From: Rapidithrix thailandica
GTDB lineage: Bacteria; Bacteroidota; Bacteroidia; Cytophagales; Flammeovirgaceae
Direction of reading: 5' to 3'
Length of the DNA stretch: 64,000 bases
NCBI RefSeq assembly: GCF_039710355.1
Contig: NZ_JBDKWZ010000004.1
Location: 124,001 to 188,000, forward strand
Position 1 is the first letter of the stretch. Every line of letters starts with the position of its first letter. Below are positions 44,827 to 53,278 of the stretch, piece by piece. A program made the translations under genes and the position numbers. The notes under the pieces are model-generated. The model ran no database searches. It saw only the letters and a program-made list of their open reading frames with translations, and had not been told where the DNA came from.

Positions 44827-45399
44827 TTAGGTAGCCCAGGCTTTTTGACCTTCCTCTATGGTAAAACAAGGGTTAAATTCGCCAGGGATGGCCAGGTATT
44901 CCAGGGCTTGGGTTGCCCCGGGTTCCGAAGTGAAGTAGCCCAATAAGGTGAGTTCTTTCAATTGAAAAAAGAAAGCCTTTTTGGCAGAAGGGTCTTCGGA
45001 CGTTGATTGGGCTTTTTCAGCATTTTGGGTCAATGCTTCTTTTTGCTGTTCGAGTGTACATTTCAAAAAGGAGTCTCCGAATTGCTCTTGACATTCTCCG
45101 TTCAAGGTGTTTAGCCCTTCTACAAACGCTTGTTGTTCTTCTTGAGAATAGCATTTTTGTAATGCCAAATCGATGAATTCGGGAACATGGGCAGCTTTGG
45201 CACCAGGAGTGTCGGTAGTTGGAATAATAAGTTCGGTCAGTTCAGCCAGCAACGTTGCTTGCTCTTCTGTAAAAAATACGGGGGTCCAGTCCAGTTTTTG
45301 GGTGGGTTGACACCCGGAAAGAATGCTGGCAATGGCAGGTGCGGAAAGTGTTCCTCCCATCAGGATGCCCACGCGTTTAAGTACTTCTCTTCTGTCCAT
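44827..45399 (-). CDS. Gluconate 2-dehydrogenase subunit 3 family protein
   Basis: A 190-residue exported protein. DRREVLKRVG begins with twin arginines and the hydrophobic stretch ends at LSGC, so it may be a Tat-exported lipoprotein. The mature part fits the subunit 3 family: FFTEEQATLLAELTELIIPT, AAHVPEFIDLALQKC and LGYFTSEPGATQALEYL. Subunit 3 assists export or assembly of the flavoprotein partner, which has no signal of its own. It is transcribed just ahead of the GMC gene, forming a two-gene unit. Confidence 0.88.
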   Translation of the reverse strand: MDRREVLKRVGILMGGTLSAPAIASILSGCQPTQKLDWTPVFFTEEQATLLAELTELIIPTTDTPGAKAAHVPEFIDLALQKCYSQEEQQAFVEGLNTLNGECQEQFGDSFLKCTLEQQKEALTQNAEKAQSTSEDPSAKKAFFFQLKELTLLGYFTSEPGATQALEYLAIPGEFNPCFTIEEGQKAWAT

Positions 45400-45583
45400 A
45401 ATATTTTATGGTTTCATGTTTAAATAGAATATTGTTTTTATTTTGCTTCTAAAATTTACTTATTTTCAGCATGACTACAAGCGGTTTGTACTATTATTCT
45501 GTACAGCTTATGAAATTAGTTGCTTGAAATTCCTGTAAAGTGTAATTGTAATTGAAGAAAATCACCTTAAAAAATACGATCAA

Positions 45584-46669
45584 ATGAAATATTGTCTTTT
45601 CGTTATATTAAGCTTTCTCATCGCCTGTACGGGCAACAACAAGCCTGAGGAAAATAAAGGGGTTTCCTTGGAATTGCATCTTCAAGAAACCCCTACTACA
45701 GCCAGCTTGAGAGGGCTTTCGGTGGTAACTACTTCTGTAGTATGGGCCAGTGGAAGTGGAGGAACGGTGATTCGTACTGTAGATGGGGGGACATCCTGGC
45801 AGGATTGCTCTGTACCGGGAGCGGATTCCTTAGATTTCAGGGATATTGAAGCTTTTAATGAAAACGTGGCCGTAATCCTTTCGGCCGGGTTGCCCGCCAG
45901 AGTTTATAAAACGGAAGATGGTGGCAAGTCCTGGGTCCTGAGATATGAAAACACTACGCAGGGTGTTTTTTTTGATGCGATGGACTTTTGGGACAATCAA
46001 GAAGGCGTAGCGTTTAGCGATCCGGTAGATGGAAAATTATTGATGATCCGGACTCAGGACCAAGGAAATACTTGGGAGGAATTTACAGAAACAGAGCGGC
46101 CAGAAACAAAAGAAGGGGAGGCGGGGTTTGCTGCCAGTGGTACTTGTTTGACTGTGTTACCCCCCGGGCATATATGGATAGGAACAGGGGGCAAAGCATC
46201 CCGGGTATTTCACTCGGTTGATAAGGGAAAAAGTTGGGAAGTGGCCAATACCCCGATGCTACAGGGGGAAGCCTCTACCGGAATTTTCTCTTTGGCATTT
46301 TGGAATGATAAAGAAGGACTTGCCGTAGGGGGTAACTATTTACAAGATACCTTGCAAAAGGCGAATGCAATGCATACAACTGACGGAGGAAAGACTTGGA
46401 GCCTCCTTTCTCTGGAAGGTACTACGGCCGGTTACCGTTCCGGCTTGGCGCTTGGAAAAACAGGGGGACAGAAGGTGGCTTTGGCGGTAGGAACTTCAGG
46501 TATGGATTATTCTTTGGATCAAGGAAATAGCTGGCAAAACTTTTCGAAAGAAGGGCAACATGCAGTAGCCTTTGCTCCGGAGGGGGGAGTGGCTTGGACT
46601 TCCGGGGCTGATGGAAAAGTGATGCAACTGTTGATAAAGGAAAAGAGTGAGAAAAAACCTGCTTTGTAA
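45584..46669 (+). CDS. YCF48/BNR-repeat beta-propeller lipoprotein
   Basis: A 361-residue lipoprotein; MKYCLFVILSFLIAC gives lipidated Cys15. The mature part has repeated blades with the Asp-box pattern: RTVDGGTSWQD, KTEDGGKSWVL, RTQDQGNTWEE, SVDKGKSWE and TTDGGKTWSLL. Such propellers resemble photosystem assembly factor YCF48 and sialidase folds without the catalytic residues. It is probably an envelope scaffold or binding protein. Single gene, divergent from the GMC pair. Function unknown. Confidence 0.88.
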   Translation: MKYCLFVILSFLIACTGNNKPEENKGVSLELHLQETPTTASLRGLSVVTTSVVWASGSGGTVIRTVDGGTSWQDCSVPGADSLDFRDIEAFNENVAVILSAGLPARVYKTEDGGKSWVLRYENTTQGVFFDAMDFWDNQEGVAFSDPVDGKLLMIRTQDQGNTWEEFTETERPETKEGEAGFAASGTCLTVLPPGHIWIGTGGKASRVFHSVDKGKSWEVANTPMLQGEASTGIFSLAFWNDKEGLAVGGNYLQDTLQKANAMHTTDGGKTWSLLSLEGTTAGYRSGLALGKTGGQKVALAVGTSGMDYSLDQGNSWQNFSKEGQHAVAFAPEGGVAWTSGADGKVMQLLIKEKSEKKPAL

Positions 46670-46741
46670 CCTTGATGGGCCTGCTTGCGTGAAATGTAAG
46701 TATAGAATTAGTGTCAAAAATAACGAACCATCAAAAGAACT

Positions 46742-46924
46742 ATGAAACTAGTAAAATCTTCCTTTGACAAAGTATTGTTTGGCGTTTGTGGCGGAATTGC
46801 TAAATATTTGAATCTCGACTCTACCATTGTCCGGATAGTATTTGTAATAGCGTCCGTTTTTGGAGTGGGATCACCGGTACTAATATATGTAATCCTGGCC
46901 TTGATTATGCCTAATGAATATTGA
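46742..46924 (+). CDS. PspC domain small membrane protein
   Basis: A 60-residue protein made almost wholly of a PspC domain: FGVCGGIAKYLNLDSTIVRI is the signature, followed by one membrane helix ending LIMPNEY. PspC senses envelope stress in enteric bacteria; single-domain versions like this are common in Bacteroidota and less understood. No pspA or other psp gene is nearby. A strong terminator follows. Confidence 0.92.
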   Translation: MKLVKSSFDKVLFGVCGGIAKYLNLDSTIVRIVFVIASVFGVGSPVLIYVILALIMPNEY

Positions 46925-46948
46925 TAAGTGCAAATAAACATATATTTT

Positions 46949-46983
46949 ACCGTGGAAAACATCGTGCTTTCCACGGTTTTTTT
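46949..46983 (+). terminator. Terminator of the pspC-like gene
   Basis: Perfect 10-bp stem ACCGTGGAAA / TTTCCACGGT with a 9-base loop, then a run of T. Confidence 0.9.
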
Positions 46984-47106
46984 ATGTCTTAGTGATTGTA
47001 TACTCCGTAGAGGAGTTGCGATCTCTTTGGACTCTAAATTGTGTGTTTAACGAAAATTTTCCAAATTCGCAGTGGTAAATAGAGTTAGAAATTTTACAAA
47101 ATACAA

Positions 47107-47853
47107 ATGAAACTACTAGAAGGAAAAAGTGCATTGATTACCGGAGCCTCTAAAGGCATCGGAAGAGCAATTGCTTTAAAGTTTGCTGAATTAGGGGCCA
47201 ATGTGGCTTTTACCTATTTGTCAAGTGTGGAAAAAGGACAGGCTTTGGAAAAGGAATTGAGCGACTTAGGCGTAAAAGCCAAAGGATTCCGCTCGGATGC
47301 TTCCGATTTTGCCGCTGCTGAAGATTTGATCAAGAATTATTTGGAGGATTTCGGTTCTTTGGATGTATTGGTCAACAATGCCGGAATTACCAAAGACGGT
47401 TTGTTGATGCGTATGTCAGAAGAACAGTTTGACGATGTTATTCGCGTCAACTTGAAATCTGTTTTCAACTTGACCAAAGCGGCTACCCGTTCGATGATGA
47501 AACAGAAAAAAGGCTCGATTGTCAATATCAGTTCCGTAGTAGGGGTAAGAGGCAATGCCGGACAAGCGAACTATGCGGCTTCCAAAGCCGGGATCATTGG
47601 TTTTACAAAATCCGTAGCTCTGGAGTTAGGATCCAGAAATATCCGGGCGAACGTAGTCGCTCCCGGATTTATCGAAACTGAAATGACGGCCCAGTTGGAT
47701 GAGAAAGTGGTGGACGAATGGAAAGAAGGAATCCCGTTGAAACGACCCGGTACGGCTATTGAAGTCGCAGAAGCAGTGGCTTTTTTGGGTTCCGATATGT
47801 CTACCTACATCACCGGACAAGTTGTGGAAATCAACGGGGGAATGAATACCTAA
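47107..47853 (+). CDS. fabG: 3-oxoacyl-[acyl-carrier-protein] reductase
   Basis: A 248-residue short-chain dehydrogenase that reduces 3-oxoacyl-ACP with NADPH in fatty acid synthesis. The cofactor motif is TGASKGIG, NNAGITKDGLLMRM is the FabG-type active-site loop, and the catalytic residues are Ser in NISSVVG and Tyr/Lys in YAASKAG. The C-terminus ITGQVVEINGGM is typical of FabG. Isolated from other fab genes, as often in this phylum. SDR paralogues can differ in substrate, but FabG is the best reading. Confidence 0.93.
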   Translation: MKLLEGKSALITGASKGIGRAIALKFAELGANVAFTYLSSVEKGQALEKELSDLGVKAKGFRSDASDFAAAEDLIKNYLEDFGSLDVLVNNAGITKDGLLMRMSEEQFDDVIRVNLKSVFNLTKAATRSMMKQKKGSIVNISSVVGVRGNAGQANYAASKAGIIGFTKSVALELGSRNIRANVVAPGFIETEMTAQLDEKVVDEWKEGIPLKRPGTAIEVAEAVAFLGSDMSTYITGQVVEINGGMNT

Positions 47854-47880
47854 GAGGTGAGTGGGAAAATAAGATAAAGC

Positions 47881-47907
47881 AAAAGGGGCCGGACAGCCCC
47901 TTTTTTG
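47881..47907 (+). terminator. Terminator of fabG
   Basis: Nine-base stem AAAAGGGGC / GCCCCTTTT with a 6-base loop, then T run. Confidence 0.9.
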
Positions 47908-47962
47908 TTGAAGTATAGGTTTTAGCTTTTAACAAATAACAAAAGCTTTTTGCGCTGAATAC

Positions 47963-48160
47963 TTAATCATCCCGTTTGACATCTAAATCATCCCGGTCTT
48001 TTAATTTTTTATCTATCACGGCTTTGTTCAAAAACTGGTTCAACTGGTCTATGGAATAAGTGCTTTCAATTTCACCGGAAGAGTTGATTTTAATATCAAA
48101 CCCGGAAAGGTCAGGGTGTACTTTGGGTCGTTTTTTATTTTTTTCTTTTTGACGTTTCAT
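47963..48160 (-). CDS. Small conserved-looking protein of unknown function
   Basis: A 65-residue, highly charged protein: Lys-rich N-terminus, then HPDLSGFDIKINSSGEIEST and LNQFLNKAVIDKKLKDRDD. The HPDLxGFDIxIN pattern appears familiar from small proteins in Bacteroidota genomes, but I have no function for it. Starts with ATG and lies convergent to fabG. Too short for firm judgement; gene status rests on codon use and regular composition. Confidence 0.6.
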   Translation of the reverse strand: MKRQKEKNKKRPKVHPDLSGFDIKINSSGEIESTYSIDQLNQFLNKAVIDKKLKDRDDLDVKRDD

Positions 48161-48525
48161 ATCTGATCAAATTACGTATAATTTACCTTATAACAATCAA
48201 ACAGCGGTTTTTTATTGAGAGTTCCGCAAATCTGTCTACGATGAGGCAAATGCGGAACACTGTTTAAATACACATAAATGTTTGGAATCCTTTCCAGGAA
48301 AACCAATGAAGAGTATGTTTTCATTCATAGTTACCGAATGAACATTCAGAATTTAGTTTTTTAGAAAGCTCTTATTGAAAAAGGGGGCTTTGAAGAAAAA
48401 AGGATGCCGGAATCAGAAATTTTGATTCCAAAGAATGAAATTTAAACAGACTCTAAGGGATAATCTCTATCTTCGAAGAGAAGAGAAAATTAAACTCATT
48501 AACCACTAAATAGAAAAAAGGCCAC
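48161..48525. other. Intergenic stretch of about 365 bases upstream of the ABC transporter
   Basis: No gene seen. It should hold promoters for the small minus-strand gene and the plus-strand ABC pair. It contains CAGAAATTTTGATTCCAAAG-like AT-rich sequence and no clear -33/-7 match. Confidence 0.4.
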
Positions 48526-49458
48526 TTGGAACTGATCAAGACAGAACATATTACAAAGCGGTACTCCGAACACGTAGCATTGGATGATGTGAGCATAACC
48601 ATTCCCACAGGAAGCATATTTGGGCTGTTGGGACCGAATGGGGCCGGAAAAACTTCACTGATCCGGATTATAACACAAATCACTGCGGCAGATGAAGGAC
48701 GGGTGTATTTTCAAGAAGAAAAACTGGCCCCCCACCATGTTAGCAAAATAGGATATTTGCCGGAAGAACGGGGTTTGTATAAAAAAATGAAAGTGGGGGA
48801 GCAGTTGATTTACCTCAGTCAACTGAAAGGGCTTCGCAAAGCGGAAGTCAAGCGGAAATTAAAATACTGGATTGATAAATTTGAAATCGGATCTTGGTGG
48901 AACAAAACCGTAGAGGAACTGTCCAAAGGGATGCAACAAAAAGTGCAGTTTATCGCTACGGTATTGCACGAGCCGGAATTGTTGATTTTGGACGAACCTT
49001 TTTCCGGTTTCGATCCCATCAATGCGAACATTATTAAAGAAGAAATATTACAGTTGAGAGACAAGGGGGCCACCATTATCTTTTCCACACACCGTATGGA
49101 ATCGGTGGAGGAACTGTGCGATTATATGGCTTTGCTCAACAAGTCGAAAAAGGTGCTGGATGGCAAAAAGAAGGATATCAAAGAAGCTTACCGTTCCAAT
49201 ACATTTATTGTCGATACCCAGGCCGAATTACCTCTGTTGCCCGCAGGCTATCAGGTAATTGCTTCCAACCGGCATGAAGACGGTTTTTTCAGGTCCCGGA
49301 TCAAGTTAGATCCTCATATCGATACTAATGCGTTGCTCAGTCTGTTTACCGGTTTTACCACCGTATGTGGTTTGAAAGAGGATATTCCTTCGATTAATGA
49401 TATCTTTATCGAGACAGTAAATCAAAGTCAGGTCCCTCAAAAACTAGTCATAAAGTGA
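48526..49458 (+). CDS. ABC transporter ATP-binding protein (NatA-like)
   Basis: A 310-residue ATPase. Walker A is GPNGAGKTSL, the signature is ELSKGMQQKVQ, Walker B is LLILDEPFSGFDP, and the H-loop His is in FSTHRMES. The C-terminal 90 residues match the DUF4162-like domain of NatA-type exporters. The start is TTG at 48526, ten bases after an AAAAAGG site. It overlaps the permease gene by four bases (GTGA), so the two form a coupled exporter. Substrate unknown; Na+ or drug efflux is possible by family. Confidence 0.93.
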   Translation: MELIKTEHITKRYSEHVALDDVSITIPTGSIFGLLGPNGAGKTSLIRIITQITAADEGRVYFQEEKLAPHHVSKIGYLPEERGLYKKMKVGEQLIYLSQLKGLRKAEVKRKLKYWIDKFEIGSWWNKTVEELSKGMQQKVQFIATVLHEPELLILDEPFSGFDPINANIIKEEILQLRDKGATIIFSTHRMESVEELCDYMALLNKSKKVLDGKKKDIKEAYRSNTFIVDTQAELPLLPAGYQVIASNRHEDGFFRSRIKLDPHIDTNALLSLFTGFTTVCGLKEDIPSINDIFIETVNQSQVPQKLVIK

Positions 49459-50768
49459 ACAAGATTTTTCTAATTATCAGCCGGGAATACATCACCCGTG
49501 TGCGCAAAAAGTCATTTATTGCCATGTCCATTATCGGGCCGCTTTTGATTGCGGCCTTGTATGCCGTACCTTTTTTATTAGCGGTGTACAACAATGAGGA
49601 GAAAGTGATTAAAGTGGTGGATGAGAGTGGTTTATTTATCGATAAATTTCACGATTCGGACAAGATTACATTCGTTTTTGAGGAACTCTCCTCCGATTTT
49701 CAACAAGTCAAGGAAAACTTTAAAGGAAGCTCTTACGATGCCCTTTTATATATTCCCGATTTGAATATAGAGCATCCCAAAGGCATCTCGATCTTTTCGG
49801 AAAAAGGAATTTCCAGCCTTTTACAAAACGATATTGAAAATACCATAGAAAAGGAAATAAGAGATATCAAACTGAAGCGTTCGGGGGTGGATGTACAGGT
49901 GTTGCAACAACTCAAAACGAATGTAAAGATCAATATCATTAGTTTAAACGGAGGAGGAGAAGAAAAACAAAGTGCAATTGCCGCTACGGTGGTAGGCGCT
50001 TTTGGTGGGATTTTAATTTATATGTTTACCTTTTTGTATGGAGCCCAGGTGATGCGGGGAATTATCGAAGAGAAATCAAACCGGATTGTGGAAGTGATGA
50101 TTTCATCTGTGAAACCCTTTCAATTGATGATGGGGAAAATTTTGGGTATTGCAGGAGTAGGGCTGACCCAAATCCTTATTTGGGTGTTGTTAGGACTGGT
50201 CATTACCGGGGTGATTACCTCCGTGGTGGGCGTGGATTATGCCGATCTTCCCATCAATAAATCCGAGTTGATCCAAACACAATTAAACCAAGAGATACAG
50301 AGCAATCCCATGGACAGCGAATTTGTGAAGGGCTTACTCACCATCGATTATGTGTTTATAGTCATTGCCTTTGTCTTTTATTTTCTCTTTGGCTATTTGA
50401 TGTATGCGGCTCTGTTCGGGGCTATTGGGGCGGCTGTGGATTCGGAGACCGACTCACAACAATTTATGTTGCCAGTGACTCTGCCGTTGATTTTATCCAT
50501 CGTCATGTCCGGAGCAATTATTACCGAACCCAACGGAATGATCGCCTTTTGGATGTCCATGATTCCCTTTACTTCCCCGGTGGTGATGATGATCCGGTTG
50601 CCTTTTATTGGATTTTCCTGGGAGTTATTACTTTCTATGGGCCTATTGGTGTTGGGATTTATTGCAACTACCTGGGTGGCTGCCCGTATTTACCGGGTGG
50701 GAATCCTGATGTACGGTAAAAAGGTGACCTACAGGGAATTATCCAAGTGGTTATTTTTCAAATTTTAA
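49455..50768 (+). CDS. ABC-2 type permease (NatB-like)
   Basis: A 437-residue membrane protein. One N-terminal helix (about 22-45) is followed by a large extracytoplasmic domain (about 50-165) and five to six C-terminal helices, the layout of NatB/ABC2_membrane_3 permeases. EEKSNRIVEVMISSVKPFQ is the conserved cytoplasmic coupling segment. It starts with GTG at 49455, overlapping the ATPase gene. Together they form a complete exporter of two gene products, each probably acting as a dimer. Confidence 0.92.
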   Translation: MNKIFLIISREYITRVRKKSFIAMSIIGPLLIAALYAVPFLLAVYNNEEKVIKVVDESGLFIDKFHDSDKITFVFEELSSDFQQVKENFKGSSYDALLYIPDLNIEHPKGISIFSEKGISSLLQNDIENTIEKEIRDIKLKRSGVDVQVLQQLKTNVKINIISLNGGGEEKQSAIAATVVGAFGGILIYMFTFLYGAQVMRGIIEEKSNRIVEVMISSVKPFQLMMGKILGIAGVGLTQILIWVLLGLVITGVITSVVGVDYADLPINKSELIQTQLNQEIQSNPMDSEFVKGLLTIDYVFIVIAFVFYFLFGYLMYAALFGAIGAAVDSETDSQQFMLPVTLPLILSIVMSGAIITEPNGMIAFWMSMIPFTSPVVMMIRLPFIGFSWELLLSMGLLVLGFIATTWVAARIYRVGILMYGKKVTYRELSKWLFFKF

Positions 50769-50840
50769 AACCATGAAACGGCTTCGGGAAAGCCTCGTGT
50801 GTAAAAATTTTGGGTATGTCCTGACATTCCTTTAAAATAA

Positions 50841-50871
50841 TTTTTAATCAACAACCTTTGAAGTATATTTG
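50841..50871 (+). promoter_or_regulatory. Possible promoter of nqrF
   Basis: TATATTTG (50864-50871) matches the -7 element exactly; TTTT at 50841-50844 is a partial -33, 19 bases upstream. The nqrF start is 45 bases downstream, so nqrF can be transcribed apart from the ABC genes. Confidence 0.45.
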
Positions 50872-50915
50872 CTTCTGAATTCGAAGTCTGACTACTATTA
50901 TAATTTATCACACAA

Positions 50916-52229
50916 ATGGAGTTGACATCAGCTACAATTATCTCATCCATCATAGCATTTGCCATAGTAATTATACTATTGGTAATCCTGTTGCTTTTTG
51001 CACAATCAAAGCTAGTACAATCTGGTGATGTGAAAATTGTCATTAACGGAGACGAAGACAATCCTGTGGTTACTTCTGCGGGGTCTACGCTATTGACAAC
51101 CTTATCAGGCCAGAAGATCTTTTTGCCATCTGCTTGCGGAGGTGGTGGTACTTGTGCCATGTGTAAATGCCAGGTAGACGAAGGTGGGGGAGATGTGCTG
51201 CCTACAGAAGTAGGTCACTTATCAAGAGCAGAACAGCAAGAAAACGTGCGTTTGGCTTGCCAAGTAAAGGTTAAAAACGACATGAAAATCCGCATTCCGG
51301 AAGAAATTTTCGGAATTAAAAAGTGGGAGTGCGAAGTGGTTTCCAACTACAACGTGGCTACTTTTATCAAGGAGTTTGTCGTGAAATTACCGGAAGGAGA
51401 AACGCTCGATTTCCAATCAGGAGGATATATCCAAATTGATGTACCTACTTGTCATGTGGATTTCAGCACCATGGAAATTGCTCCTCATCCGGAAGACCCG
51501 GCCGGTCCGGACAAGTTCCGCCCTGAATGGGACAAATTCGGCCTCTGGAGCTTGAAAATGAAAAATGATGAGCCTATTTTCCGGGCTTACTCTATGGCCA
51601 ACCACCCTGCGGAAGGAAACATTGTCATGTTGAATATCCGTATTGCCACGCCACCTTGGGATAGAGCAAAAAATACTTGGATGGACGTAAATCCTGGAAT
51701 TTGTTCTTCTTATGTTTTCTCTAGAAAACCCGGGGACAAAGTAACGATTTCCGGACCTTACGGAGAGTTCTTTATCAAAGATACCGGTAAGGAAATGATC
51801 TACGTAGGGGGTGGGGCAGGTATGGCTCCGTTGCGTTCGCATATCTTCCACTTATTCCATACGTTAAAATCTAACCGGAAGGTTTCTTTCTGGTACGGTG
51901 GCCGTTCCAGAAGAGAGCTTTTCTACACGGAGCACTTCCGTAAAATCGAAAAAGAATTTCCTAACTTTAGTTATCATATTGCACTTTCTGAACCATTGCC
52001 GGAAGATAAGTGGACAGTGAAGAAAGATATCGATGACAAAGAAGGCGAAGGATATGTAGGGTTCATTCACCAAGTGTTGATTGACAACTACTTGAAACAC
52101 CATTCTGAACCGGAAGAAATTGAATTTTACTTCTGTGGGCCTCCAATGATGAACGCAGCTGTAATCAAGATGTGTGACGATTTTGGTATTCCACCGGAAA
52201 ATGTATCGTTTGACGATTTTGGAGGATAA
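50916..52229 (+). CDS. nqrF: Na+-translocating NADH:quinone reductase subunit F
   Basis: A 437-residue NqrF, the NADH-oxidising entry subunit of the Na+ pump. An N-terminal membrane helix (about 8-30) leads into a plant-type [2Fe-2S] domain with ligands in SACGGGGTCAMCKC and LACQV, then an FAD-binding domain (FRAYSMAN) and an NADH-binding domain (YVGGGAGMAPLRS, YFCGPPMMNAAV). Length and all cofactor motifs are complete. None of nqrA-E is in the window, and the gene directly upstream is an ABC permease. So nqrF is separated from the rest of the complex here, though the order could differ beyond the window. Confidence 0.96.
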   Translation: MELTSATIISSIIAFAIVIILLVILLLFAQSKLVQSGDVKIVINGDEDNPVVTSAGSTLLTTLSGQKIFLPSACGGGGTCAMCKCQVDEGGGDVLPTEVGHLSRAEQQENVRLACQVKVKNDMKIRIPEEIFGIKKWECEVVSNYNVATFIKEFVVKLPEGETLDFQSGGYIQIDVPTCHVDFSTMEIAPHPEDPAGPDKFRPEWDKFGLWSLKMKNDEPIFRAYSMANHPAEGNIVMLNIRIATPPWDRAKNTWMDVNPGICSSYVFSRKPGDKVTISGPYGEFFIKDTGKEMIYVGGGAGMAPLRSHIFHLFHTLKSNRKVSFWYGGRSRRELFYTEHFRKIEKEFPNFSYHIALSEPLPEDKWTVKKDIDDKEGEGYVGFIHQVLIDNYLKHHSEPEEIEFYFCGPPMMNAAVIKMCDDFGIPPENVSFDDFGG

Positions 52230-52617
52230 TACCTGAATTATATCAATGAAATCCCTTCGGTCAGCCTTTGTGCTGACCGTTTTTTGTTTGAATAATCCTT
52301 ATACTCCAAACGTAGAAATTACCTGATGAAACCCTAGAAATATTTTTGCTTAGAATAACTGTTCAAGAGAATGTTTTTCAGTGTATTGTGCATTGAATCA
52401 GTTGGTTAGATTAAAATTCCTTGAATGAATTATCCCGCCTGTCTAAAAGACGTGTTCTTTTTGTCTTATCAAAGTGAATTTCACTTGAATTATTTCCTTT
52501 CTATTTTAAAACAATGTAAATTTTAATATACCTTTGAATAGGGTGCTCAAATAATTTTGAACGACAATAATCTCTCATAAACCAATTCTCTTATATTTAG
52601 AGAACATAGTATTTGTT
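52230..52617. other. Intergenic stretch between nqrF and a response regulator
   Basis: Holds the nqrF terminator (52258-52285) and, further on, TACCTTTG at 52529-52536, an exact -7 element without a good -33, about 80 bases before the response-regulator start. Nothing else recognised. Confidence 0.45.
52258..52285 (+). terminator. Terminator of nqrF
   Basis: Perfect 8-bp stem CGGTCAGC / GCTGACCG, 6-base loop, then six T. Confidence 0.9.
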
Positions 52618-53019
52618 ATGAATGAAAAATACATATTATTAGTAGAGGATAACCCGGAAGATGTTGAGTTTATCCTTTTGGCACTGAGAAAGAACAAAAT
52701 ATTTCATGATATCGTAGTGGCAAAAGATGGTGAAGAGGCTATTCAGTATCTTTTTGGAGAGAAGCAAGAAGGCAACTCTCCGGAAGTAGTATTATTGGAT
52801 TTACAAATGCCTAAAGTACATGGGATGGAAGTTTTGAGAATGATCCGGGAAGATAAGCGCACCTGTAGTTTGCCGGTGTTTGTTTTGACTTCTTCCGATG
52901 AGTTAACAGACATTATCCGGAGTGTGGAGTTGGGTTCGGTGAAATACCTCAGTAAACCTCTCGAGTTTTCTGAGTTTGTAGAAGTATTAGGGAAAATTAC
53001 CCCGCACTTAACTCTATAA
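52618..53019 (+). CDS. Single-domain response regulator (receiver only)
   Basis: A 133-residue receiver domain without output domain. Acidic residues are in LLVEDNPEDVEF, the phospho-acceptor Asp is in VVLLDLQMPKVHG, Ser/Thr in FVLTSSDE and the Lys in KYLSKPLEF. It resembles Rcp1-type regulators that pair with phytochrome or hybrid kinases. No kinase lies next to it. It may act by protein contact rather than DNA binding. Strong hairpin follows. Confidence 0.92.
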   Translation: MNEKYILLVEDNPEDVEFILLALRKNKIFHDIVVAKDGEEAIQYLFGEKQEGNSPEVVLLDLQMPKVHGMEVLRMIREDKRTCSLPVFVLTSSDELTDIIRSVELGSVKYLSKPLEFSEFVEVLGKITPHLTL

Positions 53020-53084
53020 AGCAAGATCTTGAAGTTGATAATATTTGTTAAACTTTAAGGGTGAATTGAGGAGAATAGTGCCTC

Positions 53085-53136
53085 GCCTTTTCACAAAATT
53101 TCGAGAAGGAATTTTGTGAAAAGGCATTTTGTTTTT
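53085..53136 (+). terminator. Terminator of the response regulator gene
   Basis: Perfect 16-bp stem (GCCTTTTCACAAAATT / AATTTTGTGAAAAGGC) with a 9-base loop, then ATTTTGTTTTT. Confidence 0.85.
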
Positions 53137-53278
53137 CAAGTGGGCCTACCTGATGAACGTGCTTCAAGCGATGTCGTTAAAGCTTTCCAAACTCAATAAC
53201 TAACAAAAACCTATCTGCAAAGCTCTCGTTTATAAATTACACATCACTACCTGATAATTTAGGGGGAAGCATTGAATT

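Noticed and set aside
50770..50800. Short hairpin GGCTT / AAGCC after the ABC permease
   Set aside because: Stem of five bases and no T run; not a terminator by itself.
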